This document shows positions 32,759 through 41,025 of a stretch of 64,000 bases of DNA, piece after piece. Position numbers and translations under genes: made by a program. Numbering within the stretch: the first letter of the stretch is position 1; every line of letters begins with the position of its first letter. The notes below the pieces were generated by a model. That model did no database searches and had not been told where the DNA came from. It saw only the letters and a program-made list of their open reading frames with translations. The stretch comes from G963668185 sp963668185 (GTDB taxonomy: Bacteria; Chloroflexota; Dehalococcoidia; Lucifugimonadales; G963668185), in contig OY764162.1 in assembly GCA_963668185.1 (NCBI GenBank), positions 2,542,001-2,606,000 on the forward strand, given 5' to 3'.

Positions 32759-35089
32759 TCAGGCGCCCGCCTCCCGCTCCTCCTCAAACAGGAAACCCCT
32801 GATCAGGCCGCTGTACCGCTGGTACAGGAAGCCCAGGACGAGCAGGAGGACGCCGAGGCTGAGGAAGGCGGCCACTCTGAAGCCTTGTTCGAGGGCCAGC
32901 GAGTCGAACAGGAACAGCTTCAGTATCGGGACTGCCAGGAGCCCGAGGCTGCCGAGCCGCACCGTCCGCCATCTCCACACGATGCCCACCGCTAGCCCTA
33001 CGCTTGCGTACGCCGCCCAGATGAGGCTCAACCCCAAGCTCTTGGTGTAGAAGGCTGCGTCGCCGCTTACGTTGACGATGCCGCTGTCCACCGCGGCGAT
33101 GCACTCCGCGCTGAGCGCCCAGAGCGTCAGGAAGTTGGCTCCTACTAACAGCATCGGGGCCAGGTATCGCGTCGGCAAGGTGGCGTTTTCGCGGCGGTCC
33201 CACCTGACGAGCACCGCCGCAAGATAGAGCGCCGCGACCACAGCCGCGAAGGCCATCATCCTGAGGTTGAAGACCAGCCGGAATTCAATCAGATCGACGT
33301 CGGTATCGAAGGCGAGGAGGCGCACCGCCGCCGCCGCGAACACCGCGACGCCTGCGACGCGAAGCTCGCTCACTCCAAACCGCACGGAGACCCACACGAG
33401 GACGAGAGCCTCGATGGCCCACGTGACCGCAATCCACGGGCCGTCCACCTGCACAAAGAGCGCAACCGTCACAAACAGCGTCGTCGCGACAAGAAGCGCT
33501 GGGAACAACTCCGACTCGTACTCGGTCAGATGCCTGCCGTTTCTCCTGACACGATTCGCCGAGACGAGGAACGCCGCTATGACGATCGCGAACGACGCCA
33601 GGTACACGTTGTAGAAGGGCGTCAAGTCTTCCCGCAGGGCTTCGGGGGTATCGACGGCCAGAAGCCAGAGCGCCGAAAGGACGAACACTATCGAGCCTGC
33701 GAGCCTGAGTTGGGCCCGCCTCAAGGTAAACGACAGCCAGAAGAGCACAGCGCCCTCGGTTGCCCATGCAACGCTGACCCACGGCCCTCCCAGCTGCACG
33801 GGGATGGCAATAGTCAAGAACACGAGGGTCAGGCCAACGGCGGTCAGGCTGAGATGGAAGTTCTCTCTGCTCCGCCGGATTGCCAGCGCGGCGATACCCG
33901 CGTAGAACAGGGCCATCAGGACTGAGAACGTGCCCATCCACGGCCTCAGTTCTTCCCACAGCAGGCCGAAGCTGATTGCGAAGTAGGCCGCGGCATTGAC
34001 GATCATCAGGCTCTGGTCGAACGCCTGGGGAGCGCGTCTCCAGATGAAGTGGAACAGGGTCGTAGCTCCGACGAAGATGAGGAATATCGCCGTGAGGCCG
34101 CCATGAGCGACCACGAGCGATACGTCGCCGCCGGAGTCTTCGTACCAGAGGCCGAAGGACGCAAGCGAACCGAGGAGCGCAAGAAGCGTGAACCAGCGCC
34201 AGTTGCGGACCGTGGAGAGCGCGAGCACGGCGAGGTCAACCACAACGACGTACGCCATGGTGTCGATGCCGGCGAGGCCGCCCACTTCGAGCGGCTCCGG
34301 CCTGTCTCCGAAGGCCCCCAGCACGAACGGAGCGGTGAACGCGCCCAGTATGCCGATGACCGCCAGCGCCACGGCGTTGTAACGCAGCGCAGACAGGGCA
34401 GCCGTCGCGCTAATCAGGAACAGCAGCCCCGTCGCCAGGTAGATGTTGAGGAAGCCGTACAGGGAGAAGGCCGCGAAGATCGAGAGGTACAGGAGGGCGA
34501 TCCCTCCGCCTGTCAGGGTCTGAGCGTAGATCAGGTAGCGATTGCGCAAGTACTCCGCAAGGGCGAGCAGTCCCAGCCCGCCCCCGATTCCCAGGGCCAC
34601 GCGCCCGCCTTCGCCAATCCAGTTGTTGTCGAATGCAAGCCTGAGAAAGAACGCGACTCCGATGATCACCGCCACGATGCCGACCCTGGCAAGCCAGTTG
34701 CCGCCGAGTATCAGTTCCCAGTCGACGTTGATCCTGTCCCAGGGCATTTCCCTGGCCTGGGCCGGCGGCGCTTCGGCTGTGGCTGCGCCCGTGGACCTCG
34801 TCGCTCGGGCAACCTGCGGCTCCGTCCGAACGGTTCGGGGGTCCGGGGCAGCGGCAGGTTGGGATCCCTGGCGTGACAGGATCGAGCGGATCTCGTTAAC
34901 GGCCAGACTCAACCGCTCGACCTCTGCCTGCAACTCTGCCAGCGAGAGTTCCCTGCCGAAGGCGGCGGTGGGCTGCTCCTCCGTGCCGGCGCCCTCGTCC
35001 GGCCCACGCGCGGCCATGAGCGAAGACCCGCAGTGGATGCAGAAGCGGCTCGACGCCCTGTTCAACTCGTTGCAATTAGGGCAGTTCAT
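32759..35089 (-). CDS. DUF2339 polytopic membrane protein with zinc ribbon
   Basis: 776 residues from ATG 35089; a longer frame begins at 35155 but the extra 22 residues lack conservation-like features. The start encodes a zinc ribbon: CPNC near residue 3 and CIHC near residue 17. Residues about 40-130 are a coiled coil (LAELQAEVERLSLAVNEIRS) and a Pro/Ala linker. The remainder carries about 20 membrane helices, as in DUF2339 proteins, whose role is unknown. A TACTAT 9 bases before the ATG and absence of a ribosome site hint at a very short or absent leader. Confidence 0.82.
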   Translation of the reverse strand: MNCPNCNELNRASSRFCIHCGSSLMAARGPDEGAGTEEQPTAAFGRELSLAELQAEVERLSLAVNEIRSILSRQGSQPAAAPDPRTVRTEPQVARATRSTGAATAEAPPAQAREMPWDRINVDWELILGGNWLARVGIVAVIIGVAFFLRLAFDNNWIGEGGRVALGIGGGLGLLALAEYLRNRYLIYAQTLTGGGIALLYLSIFAAFSLYGFLNIYLATGLLFLISATAALSALRYNAVALAVIGILGAFTAPFVLGAFGDRPEPLEVGGLAGIDTMAYVVVVDLAVLALSTVRNWRWFTLLALLGSLASFGLWYEDSGGDVSLVVAHGGLTAIFLIFVGATTLFHFIWRRAPQAFDQSLMIVNAAAYFAISFGLLWEELRPWMGTFSVLMALFYAGIAALAIRRSRENFHLSLTAVGLTLVFLTIAIPVQLGGPWVSVAWATEGAVLFWLSFTLRRAQLRLAGSIVFVLSALWLLAVDTPEALREDLTPFYNVYLASFAIVIAAFLVSANRVRRNGRHLTEYESELFPALLVATTLFVTVALFVQVDGPWIAVTWAIEALVLVWVSVRFGVSELRVAGVAVFAAAAVRLLAFDTDVDLIEFRLVFNLRMMAFAAVVAALYLAAVLVRWDRRENATLPTRYLAPMLLVGANFLTLWALSAECIAAVDSGIVNVSGDAAFYTKSLGLSLIWAAYASVGLAVGIVWRWRTVRLGSLGLLAVPILKLFLFDSLALEQGFRVAAFLSLGVLLLVLGFLYQRYSGLIRGFLFEEEREAGA

Positions 35090-35209
35090 CAGGCGGCTAT
35101 AGTACCAGTGATTTGTATGTCGTAGCTGCCCATCAGGTCGGCCTCTGACGGGCAAGTCCAGAGTAAGTGTTCAGAGTTGATGTGGCGGCCCGGCAATCGC
35201 CGCTATTAC

Positions 35210-35246
35210 CCCATCTCAATCTTCCCCAGCAGACTGGGGAAGAGGC
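35210..35246 (-). repeat. 37-base palindromic element, copy 7 (intergenic, inverted)
   Basis: On the minus strand CCTCTTCCCCAGTCTGCTGG followed by GGAAGATTGAGATGGGG. It lies between the divergent DUF2339 and lut genes. Confidence 0.88.
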
Positions 35247-35311
35247 CAGAGGAGTACGAAGTCTGAACAGTTGCAGCCCAGAAGGCGCGATTGCAATGCG
35301 AAGGCGGGGCC

Positions 35312-35584
35312 ATGTACCCTTCACCATCGTCTATGAACCTGTCAGTTACCTCCATAATCGAGCATCCGGCAACCTGGGGCGCCGCGGGATTCATCGTGGG
35401 GCTGGCGCTTGGCGTCAACCTGGCGTCGGTCTGGCTGATGGCGTTCGGCCTGGCGGCGTTCGTGTACTACCTCTGGCGTTCGTCGCCCCCCGAGCACAGC
35501 ACCGAGGGCACGCGGTTCGCGGCGGGGCCGCTCATGGTGGTTGGCTGGATACTGGGCTTCGTCGTACATGGCCTTGCCTTCTGA
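35312..35584 (+). CDS. Small membrane protein upstream of lut genes
   Basis: 90 residues with two hydrophobic segments (about 18-50, probably two helices, and 68-88). ATG 35312 is preferred because GGCGGGG precedes it; ATG 35333 is the next choice. The 3' end overlaps the start of the lutA-like gene by 17 bases, so it belongs to that operon. Function not recognised; a small membrane partner or transport subunit for lactate use is possible but unproven. Confidence 0.6.
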   Translation: MYPSPSSMNLSVTSIIEHPATWGAAGFIVGLALGVNLASVWLMAFGLAAFVYYLWRSSPPEHSTEGTRFAAGPLMVVGWILGFVVHGLAF

Positions 35585-36428
35585 GGAAGGGGACCCGGCT
35601 CCCCGACAACGCGAAGAAGACCAACCTCACAGAACGGGGCCGGTTGCCGCGTCACTGTTCGTGACCTGCATCGTGGACCAGTTCTATCCGGACGTGGGCG
35701 AGAGCGCCGTCCGCGTGCTGCGCCGGTTCGGGGTAGATGTTGACTTCCCGGAGTCTCAGACCTGCTGCGGCCAGCCCGCCTTCAATGCCGGGTACACGGG
35801 GCTTGCCGCGGACGCCGCGCTCCGAACGCTGGAAGCCTTCAGGGGAGCGCGATACGTGGTGGCCCCGTCGGGGTCTTGCGCGGCCATGGTGAAGGTGTTC
35901 TATCCGGAACTGCTGAGGGACGACCCCGCGGCGCTGGCAGAGGCCCGAGACCTGGCCGCCCGCACTTACGAACTTTCTCAATACATCGTCGATGTCCTTG
36001 GGCTGCCGGATCACCCTCACCCCTTCGAGGGACTCAGGGCAGGCTCCAGCCCTCTCCCATCAACGGAGAGGGGACTCAGCGTCACGTATCACGAGGGTTG
36101 CCACCTGCGGCGCGAGCTTGGCGCACTGACGCAGCCGAGGGAACTCATGCGCTCGCTGCCTGATGTTGCGCTGGCGGAGATGGAGCATCCGGACGAGTGC
36201 TGCGGCTTTGGCGGGACGTTCTCGGTGAAGTTCGCGGACATCTCCGGGGCGATGCTTTCCGACAAGCTGGACCGGATCGAGGCGACGGGCGCGGACGCGG
36301 TCGTCGCCTGCGACAGCAGCTGCCTGATGCAGATCGAGGGGGGACTGCGGAAGCGCGGATCGGCAGTGCGGGCGCTGCACCTCGCCGAACTCCTCGACTC
36401 GCGCGCCGCCTTCGAGCGAGTCCCGTAA
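35568..36428 (+). CDS. lutA: LutA-like (Fe-S)-binding CCG-domain protein
   Basis: First subunit of the LutABC L-lactate oxidase, which turns lactate into pyruvate in the cytoplasm. Two CCG signatures are present: ESQTCCGQPAFNAGY (near residue 62) and HPDECCGFGGTFS (near 207). Start ATG 35568 is the first Met in the conserved frame; the usual N-terminus corresponds to ASLFVTCIVDQFYP, 34 residues in. Between the two domains there is an extra stretch of about 22 residues (HPHPFEGLRAGSSPLPSTER) derived from dispersed repeat DNA and not expected in the family. Followed by lutB 13 bases later. Confidence 0.88.
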   Translation: MALPSEEGDPAPRQREEDQPHRTGPVAASLFVTCIVDQFYPDVGESAVRVLRRFGVDVDFPESQTCCGQPAFNAGYTGLAADAALRTLEAFRGARYVVAPSGSCAAMVKVFYPELLRDDPAALAEARDLAARTYELSQYIVDVLGLPDHPHPFEGLRAGSSPLPSTERGLSVTYHEGCHLRRELGALTQPRELMRSLPDVALAEMEHPDECCGFGGTFSVKFADISGAMLSDKLDRIEATGADAVVACDSSCLMQIEGGLRKRGSAVRALHLAELLDSRAAFERVP

Positions 36429-36441
36429 TCGCGCCGGACCC

Positions 36442-37896
36442 ATGATCCCCAACGCGCAGCAGTTCAAGCGCAAGTCGGCTGCCGCTCTCGCGGACAAGCC
36501 GATCCAGGCGAACCTGCGCGGCCTCTACTCCGGCTTCCACCAGGCCCGCCTGGCAGCCGGCCATGCAACGCCGGACTGGGAGGAGATGCGCGACCGGGGA
36601 CGCGAAATCAAGACTCACACGATCAGGCATCTCGACCACTACCTGGAGCAGATGGCGGACAACGTGACGAAGGCGGGCGGCAAGGTGTTCTTCGCCTCTG
36701 ACGCGGAAGCCGCCAACCGCTATGTTGTCGGCGTTGCGCGCTCGATTGGGGCGCGGACCGTCATCAAGAGCAAGTCGATGGTGTCGGAGGAGACCGGGCT
36801 GGGAGCGAGGCTGGAGGAGGTCGGCATCGAGGCCGTGGAGACCGACCTCGGCGAGTACATCATCCAGCTTGCCGACGAGAGCCCGTTCCACATCATCGCG
36901 CCGGCCATTCACAAGTCGAGGCAGGAGGTCGCGGACCTGTTTCACGACAGGTTCGGCACACCGAGGGACCGGGACCGCGAAGGACTCATGGCCGAGGCGC
37001 GGGAGCGGCTGCGGGACGCGTTCGCGCGGGCGGAGATGAGCGTGACGGGCGGCAACTTCATGGTGGCCGACACGGGCACGCTGGCGCTGGTCACGAACGA
37101 GGGCAACGGGCGTATGTGCACGTCGATGCCGCGCGTTCACGTTGCGATGGTCGGCATGGAGAAGGTCATACCTTCGATGGCGGACCTCGGTATGTTCCTG
37201 AAGCTCCTGATCCGGTCGGCCACCGGCCAGAGGCCGTTGAGCAGCTACGTCACGCTCGTCAGCGGGCCGCGCGGCGCGGACGAGGAGGACGGGCCGGAGG
37301 AGTTCCATCTCGTCATCGTGGACAACGGAAGGTCGAATCTGCTGGCCGACCCGGAGCTCCGGGAGGCGCTGAACTGCCTGAAGTGCGGCGCGTGCCTGAA
37401 CGCGTGCCCGGTGTACCGCAAGGTGGGCGGCCACGTGTACGGTTGGGTGTACGGCGGCCCGATTGGATCGATCCTCACGCCCGCCATGACCGACCTCGCC
37501 GAGGCGCGGGATCTGCCGTACGCGTCCAGCCTGTGCGGCGCGTGCCGGGAGGCGTGCCCGGTGCGGATCGACATACCGCGCATGCTGCTTCACCTGCGCA
37601 AGCAGATCGCGGAGGGCAGTCCGCAGTCGCCCTCTTCGAAAGCGCCGCTTGTGGAGAGGCTGGCCTTCCGGCTGTGGAGCGCGGCTGTCAGGACGCCGGG
37701 CGCGATGCGGCTGGCGAGCGCGTTCGGGCGGCTCTTCCAAGCGCCTCTGCGGCGTAGAGGAACGCTTCGCTGGCTCCCGCCGCCGCTCGGCGGCTGGACG
37801 AGGCACCGAGGCTTCCCCGCGCTGGCCTCGAAGTCGTTCCAGGACCGGTGGAGGGACGGCCTCAATGATACAGACCAGGCTGGCAGACAGCCGTGA
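36442..37896 (+). CDS. lutB: LutB-like iron-sulfur protein
   Basis: 484 residues, the large subunit of the LutABC complex. The N-terminal LUD domain runs to about residue 300 with TGGNFMVADTGTLALVTNEG. Two 4Fe-4S clusters are ligated by CLKCGACLNACPVY (near 313) and CGACREACPVRIDIP (near 366). The C-terminal tail is the usual helical DUF3390-like extension. Its stop overlaps the GTG of lutC by 4 bases, so the three subunits are translated together. Confidence 0.93.
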   Translation: MIPNAQQFKRKSAAALADKPIQANLRGLYSGFHQARLAAGHATPDWEEMRDRGREIKTHTIRHLDHYLEQMADNVTKAGGKVFFASDAEAANRYVVGVARSIGARTVIKSKSMVSEETGLGARLEEVGIEAVETDLGEYIIQLADESPFHIIAPAIHKSRQEVADLFHDRFGTPRDRDREGLMAEARERLRDAFARAEMSVTGGNFMVADTGTLALVTNEGNGRMCTSMPRVHVAMVGMEKVIPSMADLGMFLKLLIRSATGQRPLSSYVTLVSGPRGADEEDGPEEFHLVIVDNGRSNLLADPELREALNCLKCGACLNACPVYRKVGGHVYGWVYGGPIGSILTPAMTDLAEARDLPYASSLCGACREACPVRIDIPRMLLHLRKQIAEGSPQSPSSKAPLVERLAFRLWSAAVRTPGAMRLASAFGRLFQAPLRRRGTLRWLPPPLGGWTRHRGFPALASKSFQDRWRDGLNDTDQAGRQP

Positions 37897-38621
37897 CCGC
37901 CGACGGGAATCGCGCCGAGTTCATGGCCGCGGTGCGCCGGGCGCTCGGCCGGCAGCGCGACGAGGCGCCCGCTCCTCCGCCCGCAGGCGTCCGCCACCCG
38001 CGCCCGGAAGCGGAAACCCGCGCAGACCTGCTGGATCTCCTGGCGCACACTGCCGCGGGAGCCGGATGGTCGGTGTTCCGCGCCAAGTCGCCTGAGGACG
38101 CGGCCGGGTACGTTGCGGACGCCGCGTCCAGGATATCGAGCGGCCTCGTGGTGACCTCCGCGCATCCGGTACTGCGAGACGCCGGCATCGAGTCCGCGGT
38201 CACGAGCGTCGGGGCGAGATGCGAGACGGTAGCCGTCGGCGACGCAGGCTCGGATGAGGAGCGACAGCGCCGGATAGCAGCCATGAGGCAGACGGCGCTG
38301 GAGGCCGGCATGGGCGTGGCGGCGGCTGACTACGCGATCGCCGAGACGGGCTCGTGCGTCGTGCTGCCGGGCGCGGGCGTGAGCCGGCTGGTGTCGCTGC
38401 TGCCGCCGGTGTTCATCGCGCTGGTGGAGCCGGGCCGAGCGCTCCCGACGCTCGACGACCTTTTCGCGCTTCTCGGCGAGGGCCTCACGGCAGGCACGGC
38501 GAGCAGGTACGCGGGGATCATTACCGGGCCAAGCCGCTCCGCGGACATCGAGCAGACGGTGACCGTCGGCGTGCACGGCCCGGGCGAGGTGCACATGGTG
38601 GCGCTGGACTACCTGGGGTGA
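37893..38621 (+). CDS. lutC: LutC-like lactate utilisation protein (LUD domain)
   Basis: 242 residues from a GTG that overlaps the lutB stop. The LUD domain pattern is visible: VTSAHPVLRDAGIE, then ADYAIAETGSCVVLPG and VFIALVEPGR, ending GVHGPGEVHMVALD. It completes the lutABC operon for L-lactate oxidation. No lactate permease gene is next to it. The operon ends here; a large inverted repeat follows. Confidence 0.92.
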   Translation: MTADGNRAEFMAAVRRALGRQRDEAPAPPPAGVRHPRPEAETRADLLDLLAHTAAGAGWSVFRAKSPEDAAGYVADAASRISSGLVVTSAHPVLRDAGIESAVTSVGARCETVAVGDAGSDEERQRRIAAMRQTALEAGMGVAAADYAIAETGSCVVLPGAGVSRLVSLLPPVFIALVEPGRALPTLDDLFALLGEGLTAGTASRYAGIITGPSRSADIEQTVTVGVHGPGEVHMVALDYLG

Positions 38622-38646
38622 GCCGCTCAGCATGGTTCGAGCCGTG

Positions 38647-38754
38647 CAAGTGTCTCATTTTGTCTCATATCGTCTCTTTCCGTATCTGGGAGGCTGGAAG
38701 CCTGAGACGAGGATGAGGCAGTTTCGAGGCGAAATGAGACAAAAACGAGACACT
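38647..38754. repeat. Long imperfect inverted repeat rich in GTCTC/GAGAC
   Basis: AAGTGTCTCATTTTGTCTCA (38647-38666) pairs with TGAGACAAAAACGAGACACT (near 38734-38753) with two mismatches. The inner part has CGTCTC on the left, GAGACGAGG on the right, and a small central hairpin AGGCT-GGA-AGCCT. The left and right arms could fold into a hairpin of about 108 bases. It resembles a miniature element or a repeat-derived hairpin; it is not followed by a U-run on the plus strand. Confidence 0.65.
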
Positions 38755-38886
38755 TTTCGAAGGCGCTTCCGATGCCGGCGCGACGGTTGCGGGGCCGGAT
38801 TCTGCGTTGTGATCGAGGCTGCTTCTCGTGAACATGAGTTCACGGCAGTGCACTTGTTCGGTTATGTCAAGCGCCGGATGGCGCGC

Positions 38887-39216
38887 TCACCGTATCCGCA
38901 GCATGAGCTTGTCCCCCGCCTTCCACGGGGCGCTGGACACGAACCAGAAGTACATCTTGCTTCCCGTGGCCTGCGCCTCGGCCATCGCCGTCGCTATCTC
39001 CGCGTGCGCTTCCGCCGACACTGCCGCCTCCACTGTGCTGGTGCCGTTGCCTGCGCCGGCACCGTCGATGCCGATGCCGCCGCCGAGGTCCCCCTTGTCG
39101 AACGAGAGCCTTGCCGCCACGGTGCCGTCCACCTTGATGAACTCGACGTGCTTGCAGGACAGCGACACGGACGGCGATATCTGCATGGAGACCACGATTC
39201 CTTCGGCCTGCCGCAC
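38887..39216 (-). CDS. Hypothetical protein
   Basis: 109 residues from GTG 39216; an ATG at 39186 with AAGGA 12 bases upstream gives a shorter form. Composition is balanced, unlike the overlapping frames on both strands, which are Arg/His-rich shadows. The sequence has an N-terminal strand pair (VSMQISPSVSLSCKHVEFI), a middle Gly-rich loop, an Ala-rich helix (AAVSAEAHAEIATAMAEAQA) and a final MYFWFVSSAPWKAGDKLML. No family recognised. It is isolated between the lut operon and the plsY-like gene. Confidence 0.5.
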   Translation of the reverse strand: MRQAEGIVVSMQISPSVSLSCKHVEFIKVDGTVAARLSFDKGDLGGGIGIDGAGAGNGTSTVEAAVSAEAHAEIATAMAEAQATGSKMYFWFVSSAPWKAGDKLMLRIR

Positions 39217-39257
39217 CCCCCGATTCGCCTACCCTACCACCTTCCTCATCACACAAG

Positions 39258-39356
39258 ATTCCTCGCTGCGCTCGGAATGACAGGTGGAAGGGGCGTTCAA
39301 GATGACAAGTGGAAGGGGTGCTCTCAGGATGACAAGTGGAGGGGTGGCGCTCAGGT
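39258..39356. repeat. Dispersed repeat followed by three imperfect tandem units
   Basis: GATTCCTCGCTGCGCTCGG precedes three units of about 26-27 bases, each starting ATGACAAGTGGA or ATGACAGGTGGA and ending near CTCAGG or TTCAAG (39277-39301, 39302-39328, 39329-39355). The whole stretch 39217-39459 has no gene. Confidence 0.6.
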
Positions 39357-39459
39357 CATACCGACTCTGGAAAGTTGCCTGATGGAGCGCCATAGACAAC
39401 CGCTTTGGCGAGCGCCTATCATTCGCGCTCAACTTTGACTTGGGCTGTGGACTAATCCG

Positions 39460-40059
39460 TTGAACGAGATCTGGTTCTATATTGTCTGGCCGATGTTCTG
39501 CTATGTGCTGGGCTCCGTTTCTAACGGGGACCTGGTTGCGCGGGCGGCTGGGGTGGACATCCGTGGGGAGGGTACGGGGAACCCGGGGACGGCGAACATT
39601 TGGCGCGAGATCGGGCCGCGGCACGGTGCGGCGGTGTTCCTGATGGACCTGGGCAAGGGGGTGATCGGGACGCTGCCGCTGTTCCTCTGGGAAGTGCACG
39701 GATGGGTGTGGATCGTGTCGGTCATGGCGCTGATGACGGGGCAGATATTCCCGGTGTTCTTCGGATTCAAGGGCAACACCGGGATGGCGTCGCTGATGGG
39801 CTGCGCGCTGGGGCTGCTGCCGTTCGGGGGCCTGATAGCTGCGCCTATCGGAATCGCCGGCATCTGGCTGACGAAGAACTCCGGCTGGGTGGGCCTTTCG
39901 GTCTTCGTGATCGCGGGCGGCATCGGGGGCTGGCTGCACGAGTCGCCGATGGGCGTCGCGGCGGTGGCGGCGGGCGGGGCGACGGTGTTCGTGCGCAGCC
40001 TGATCCAGTACCAGATACGGTCCGTCGGCGAGTTATTCGGCAGGAAGCGGCAGGTCTAG
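39460..40059 (+). CDS. PlsY-like glycerol-3-phosphate acyltransferase, atypical
   Basis: 199 residues from a TTG start, with five to six membrane helices. The PlsY layout is clear: YVLGSVSNGDLVAR, then VDIRGEGTGNPGTANIWRE (motif 2-like, near 33-51), then LMDLGKGVIG, then QIFPVFFGFKGNTGMA. In normal PlsY the last loop reads close to H-x-F-P-x-F-x-x-F-K-G-G-K-G-V-A; here the His is Gln and the second Lys is replaced (GNTG). PlsY transfers acyl groups from acyl-phosphate to glycerol-3-phosphate in the membrane. The changed motif 3 leaves activity in doubt. The next gene starts 28 bases later. Confidence 0.8.
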   Translation: MNEIWFYIVWPMFCYVLGSVSNGDLVARAAGVDIRGEGTGNPGTANIWREIGPRHGAAVFLMDLGKGVIGTLPLFLWEVHGWVWIVSVMALMTGQIFPVFFGFKGNTGMASLMGCALGLLPFGGLIAAPIGIAGIWLTKNSGWVGLSVFVIAGGIGGWLHESPMGVAAVAAGGATVFVRSLIQYQIRSVGELFGRKRQV

Positions 40060-40087
40060 CGGAGTTCGGGGAGCGAGAGGAGCGGCG

Positions 40088-40903
40088 ATGACTGAGGCGC
40101 TGGGCGCGTTCGGGCTGGGGTCTGAGGTGGTGGTGTGGCAAGCGATTCTGCTGACGCTCATCTCGTTCGCGGTGGGGATCCTGGGCGGGTTCGTGGGGCT
40201 GGCGCTGGGGACGATGAGGCTGCCGGCGCTGCTGCTGCTGGGGGTACCGTCGGCGATGGCGGGCGGCACGAACATCATGGTGAGCGGGCTGAGCGCGCTG
40301 ACGGGATCGATCAGGCACCTGCGCGATGGCCGGGTGGACATCAAGCTGGTGCTGTCGATGGGTGTGCCGGCGTTCATCGGGGTGTTCATCGGCGGGTTCG
40401 GGAGCGAGTTGGTGTCGGACTCGATACTGCGGACGGCGGCGGGGGCGCTGGTGCTGTGGCAGGGGGTGGAGTTCCTGATGCGGGCGCGCGGCCAGGCGGG
40501 AGCGAGCGGACTGGAGGGGGAGCGCGGGCAGTACACGCCGACGCGGGTGGCGGCGGAGGGCGCGATCGGGTTCAGCGTGGGGCTTCTGGGCGGCGCGGTC
40601 GGGCTGATCCTGGGCAGCATCCGGCTTCCGGCGATGGTGCGGATCCTGCGTGTGGACCCGAGGCTGGCGGCGGGATCGAACCTGTTCATCGGGCTGATCA
40701 TGGGCGCGCTTGGGTGGGTGGGCCACGTGGCGCAGGGGCAGGTGGACTTCATCATGGTGGCGCTGATGGGGGCGGCGGGGATGGCGGGGAGCTACTACGG
40801 CGCGAAGCTGACGGGCCGGGTGAGCCTGGACAACCTGGTGCTGGTGATGGGCGTGGTGCTGCTGGCGGTGGGCGGGCTGCTGATCTGGCAGGGGCTTTCG
40901 TGA
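40088..40903 (+). CDS. TauE/SafE-family sulfite exporter-like membrane protein
   Basis: 271 residues with about eight membrane helices in two homologous halves. The repeat is visible in GGFVGLALGTMRLPALLLLG (near residue 30) and GGAVGLILGSIRLPAMVRIL (near 170), each followed by a G(T/S)N motif and a loop ending in H-x(2-4)-G-x-V-D. TauE/SafE proteins export organic anions such as sulfite or sulfonates. No sulfur genes are adjacent, so the substrate is not known. Probably co-transcribed with the PlsY-like gene. Confidence 0.87.
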   Translation: MTEALGAFGLGSEVVVWQAILLTLISFAVGILGGFVGLALGTMRLPALLLLGVPSAMAGGTNIMVSGLSALTGSIRHLRDGRVDIKLVLSMGVPAFIGVFIGGFGSELVSDSILRTAAGALVLWQGVEFLMRARGQAGASGLEGERGQYTPTRVAAEGAIGFSVGLLGGAVGLILGSIRLPAMVRILRVDPRLAAGSNLFIGLIMGALGWVGHVAQGQVDFIMVALMGAAGMAGSYYGAKLTGRVSLDNLVLVMGVVLLAVGGLLIWQGLS

Positions 40904-40949
40904 AAAAGACCGCGAAACCGGCACATTCCGTAACTTTTGTTTTCTGGAT

Positions 40950-40978
40950 TTGACAGGTTCCGAAAAGGCAAGTAGGCT
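40950..40978 (+). promoter_or_regulatory. Promoter of substrate-binding protein gene 1
   Basis: TTGACA (40950-40955), 17 bases, TAGGCT (40973-40978). The same promoter and downstream string TAGGCTAGCGCCGAA precede the paralogue at 43072-43100. A strong AAGGAGGAG precedes the ATG at 41026. Confidence 0.75.
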
Positions 40979-41025
40979 AGCGCCGAACGCGGCCCACAGG
41001 TCGTAAGCATGTTAAGGAGGAGATC

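Noticed and set aside
36145..37806. 553-codon open frame on the minus strand
   Set aside because: Complement of lutA/lutB; the plus strand has the iron-sulfur motifs.
38828..39280. 150-codon plus-strand frame opposite the hypothetical gene at 38887
   Set aside because: Both strands are open, but the minus-strand product has balanced composition and strand/helix pattern, while this one is Ser/Ala/Pro/Met-rich without structure.
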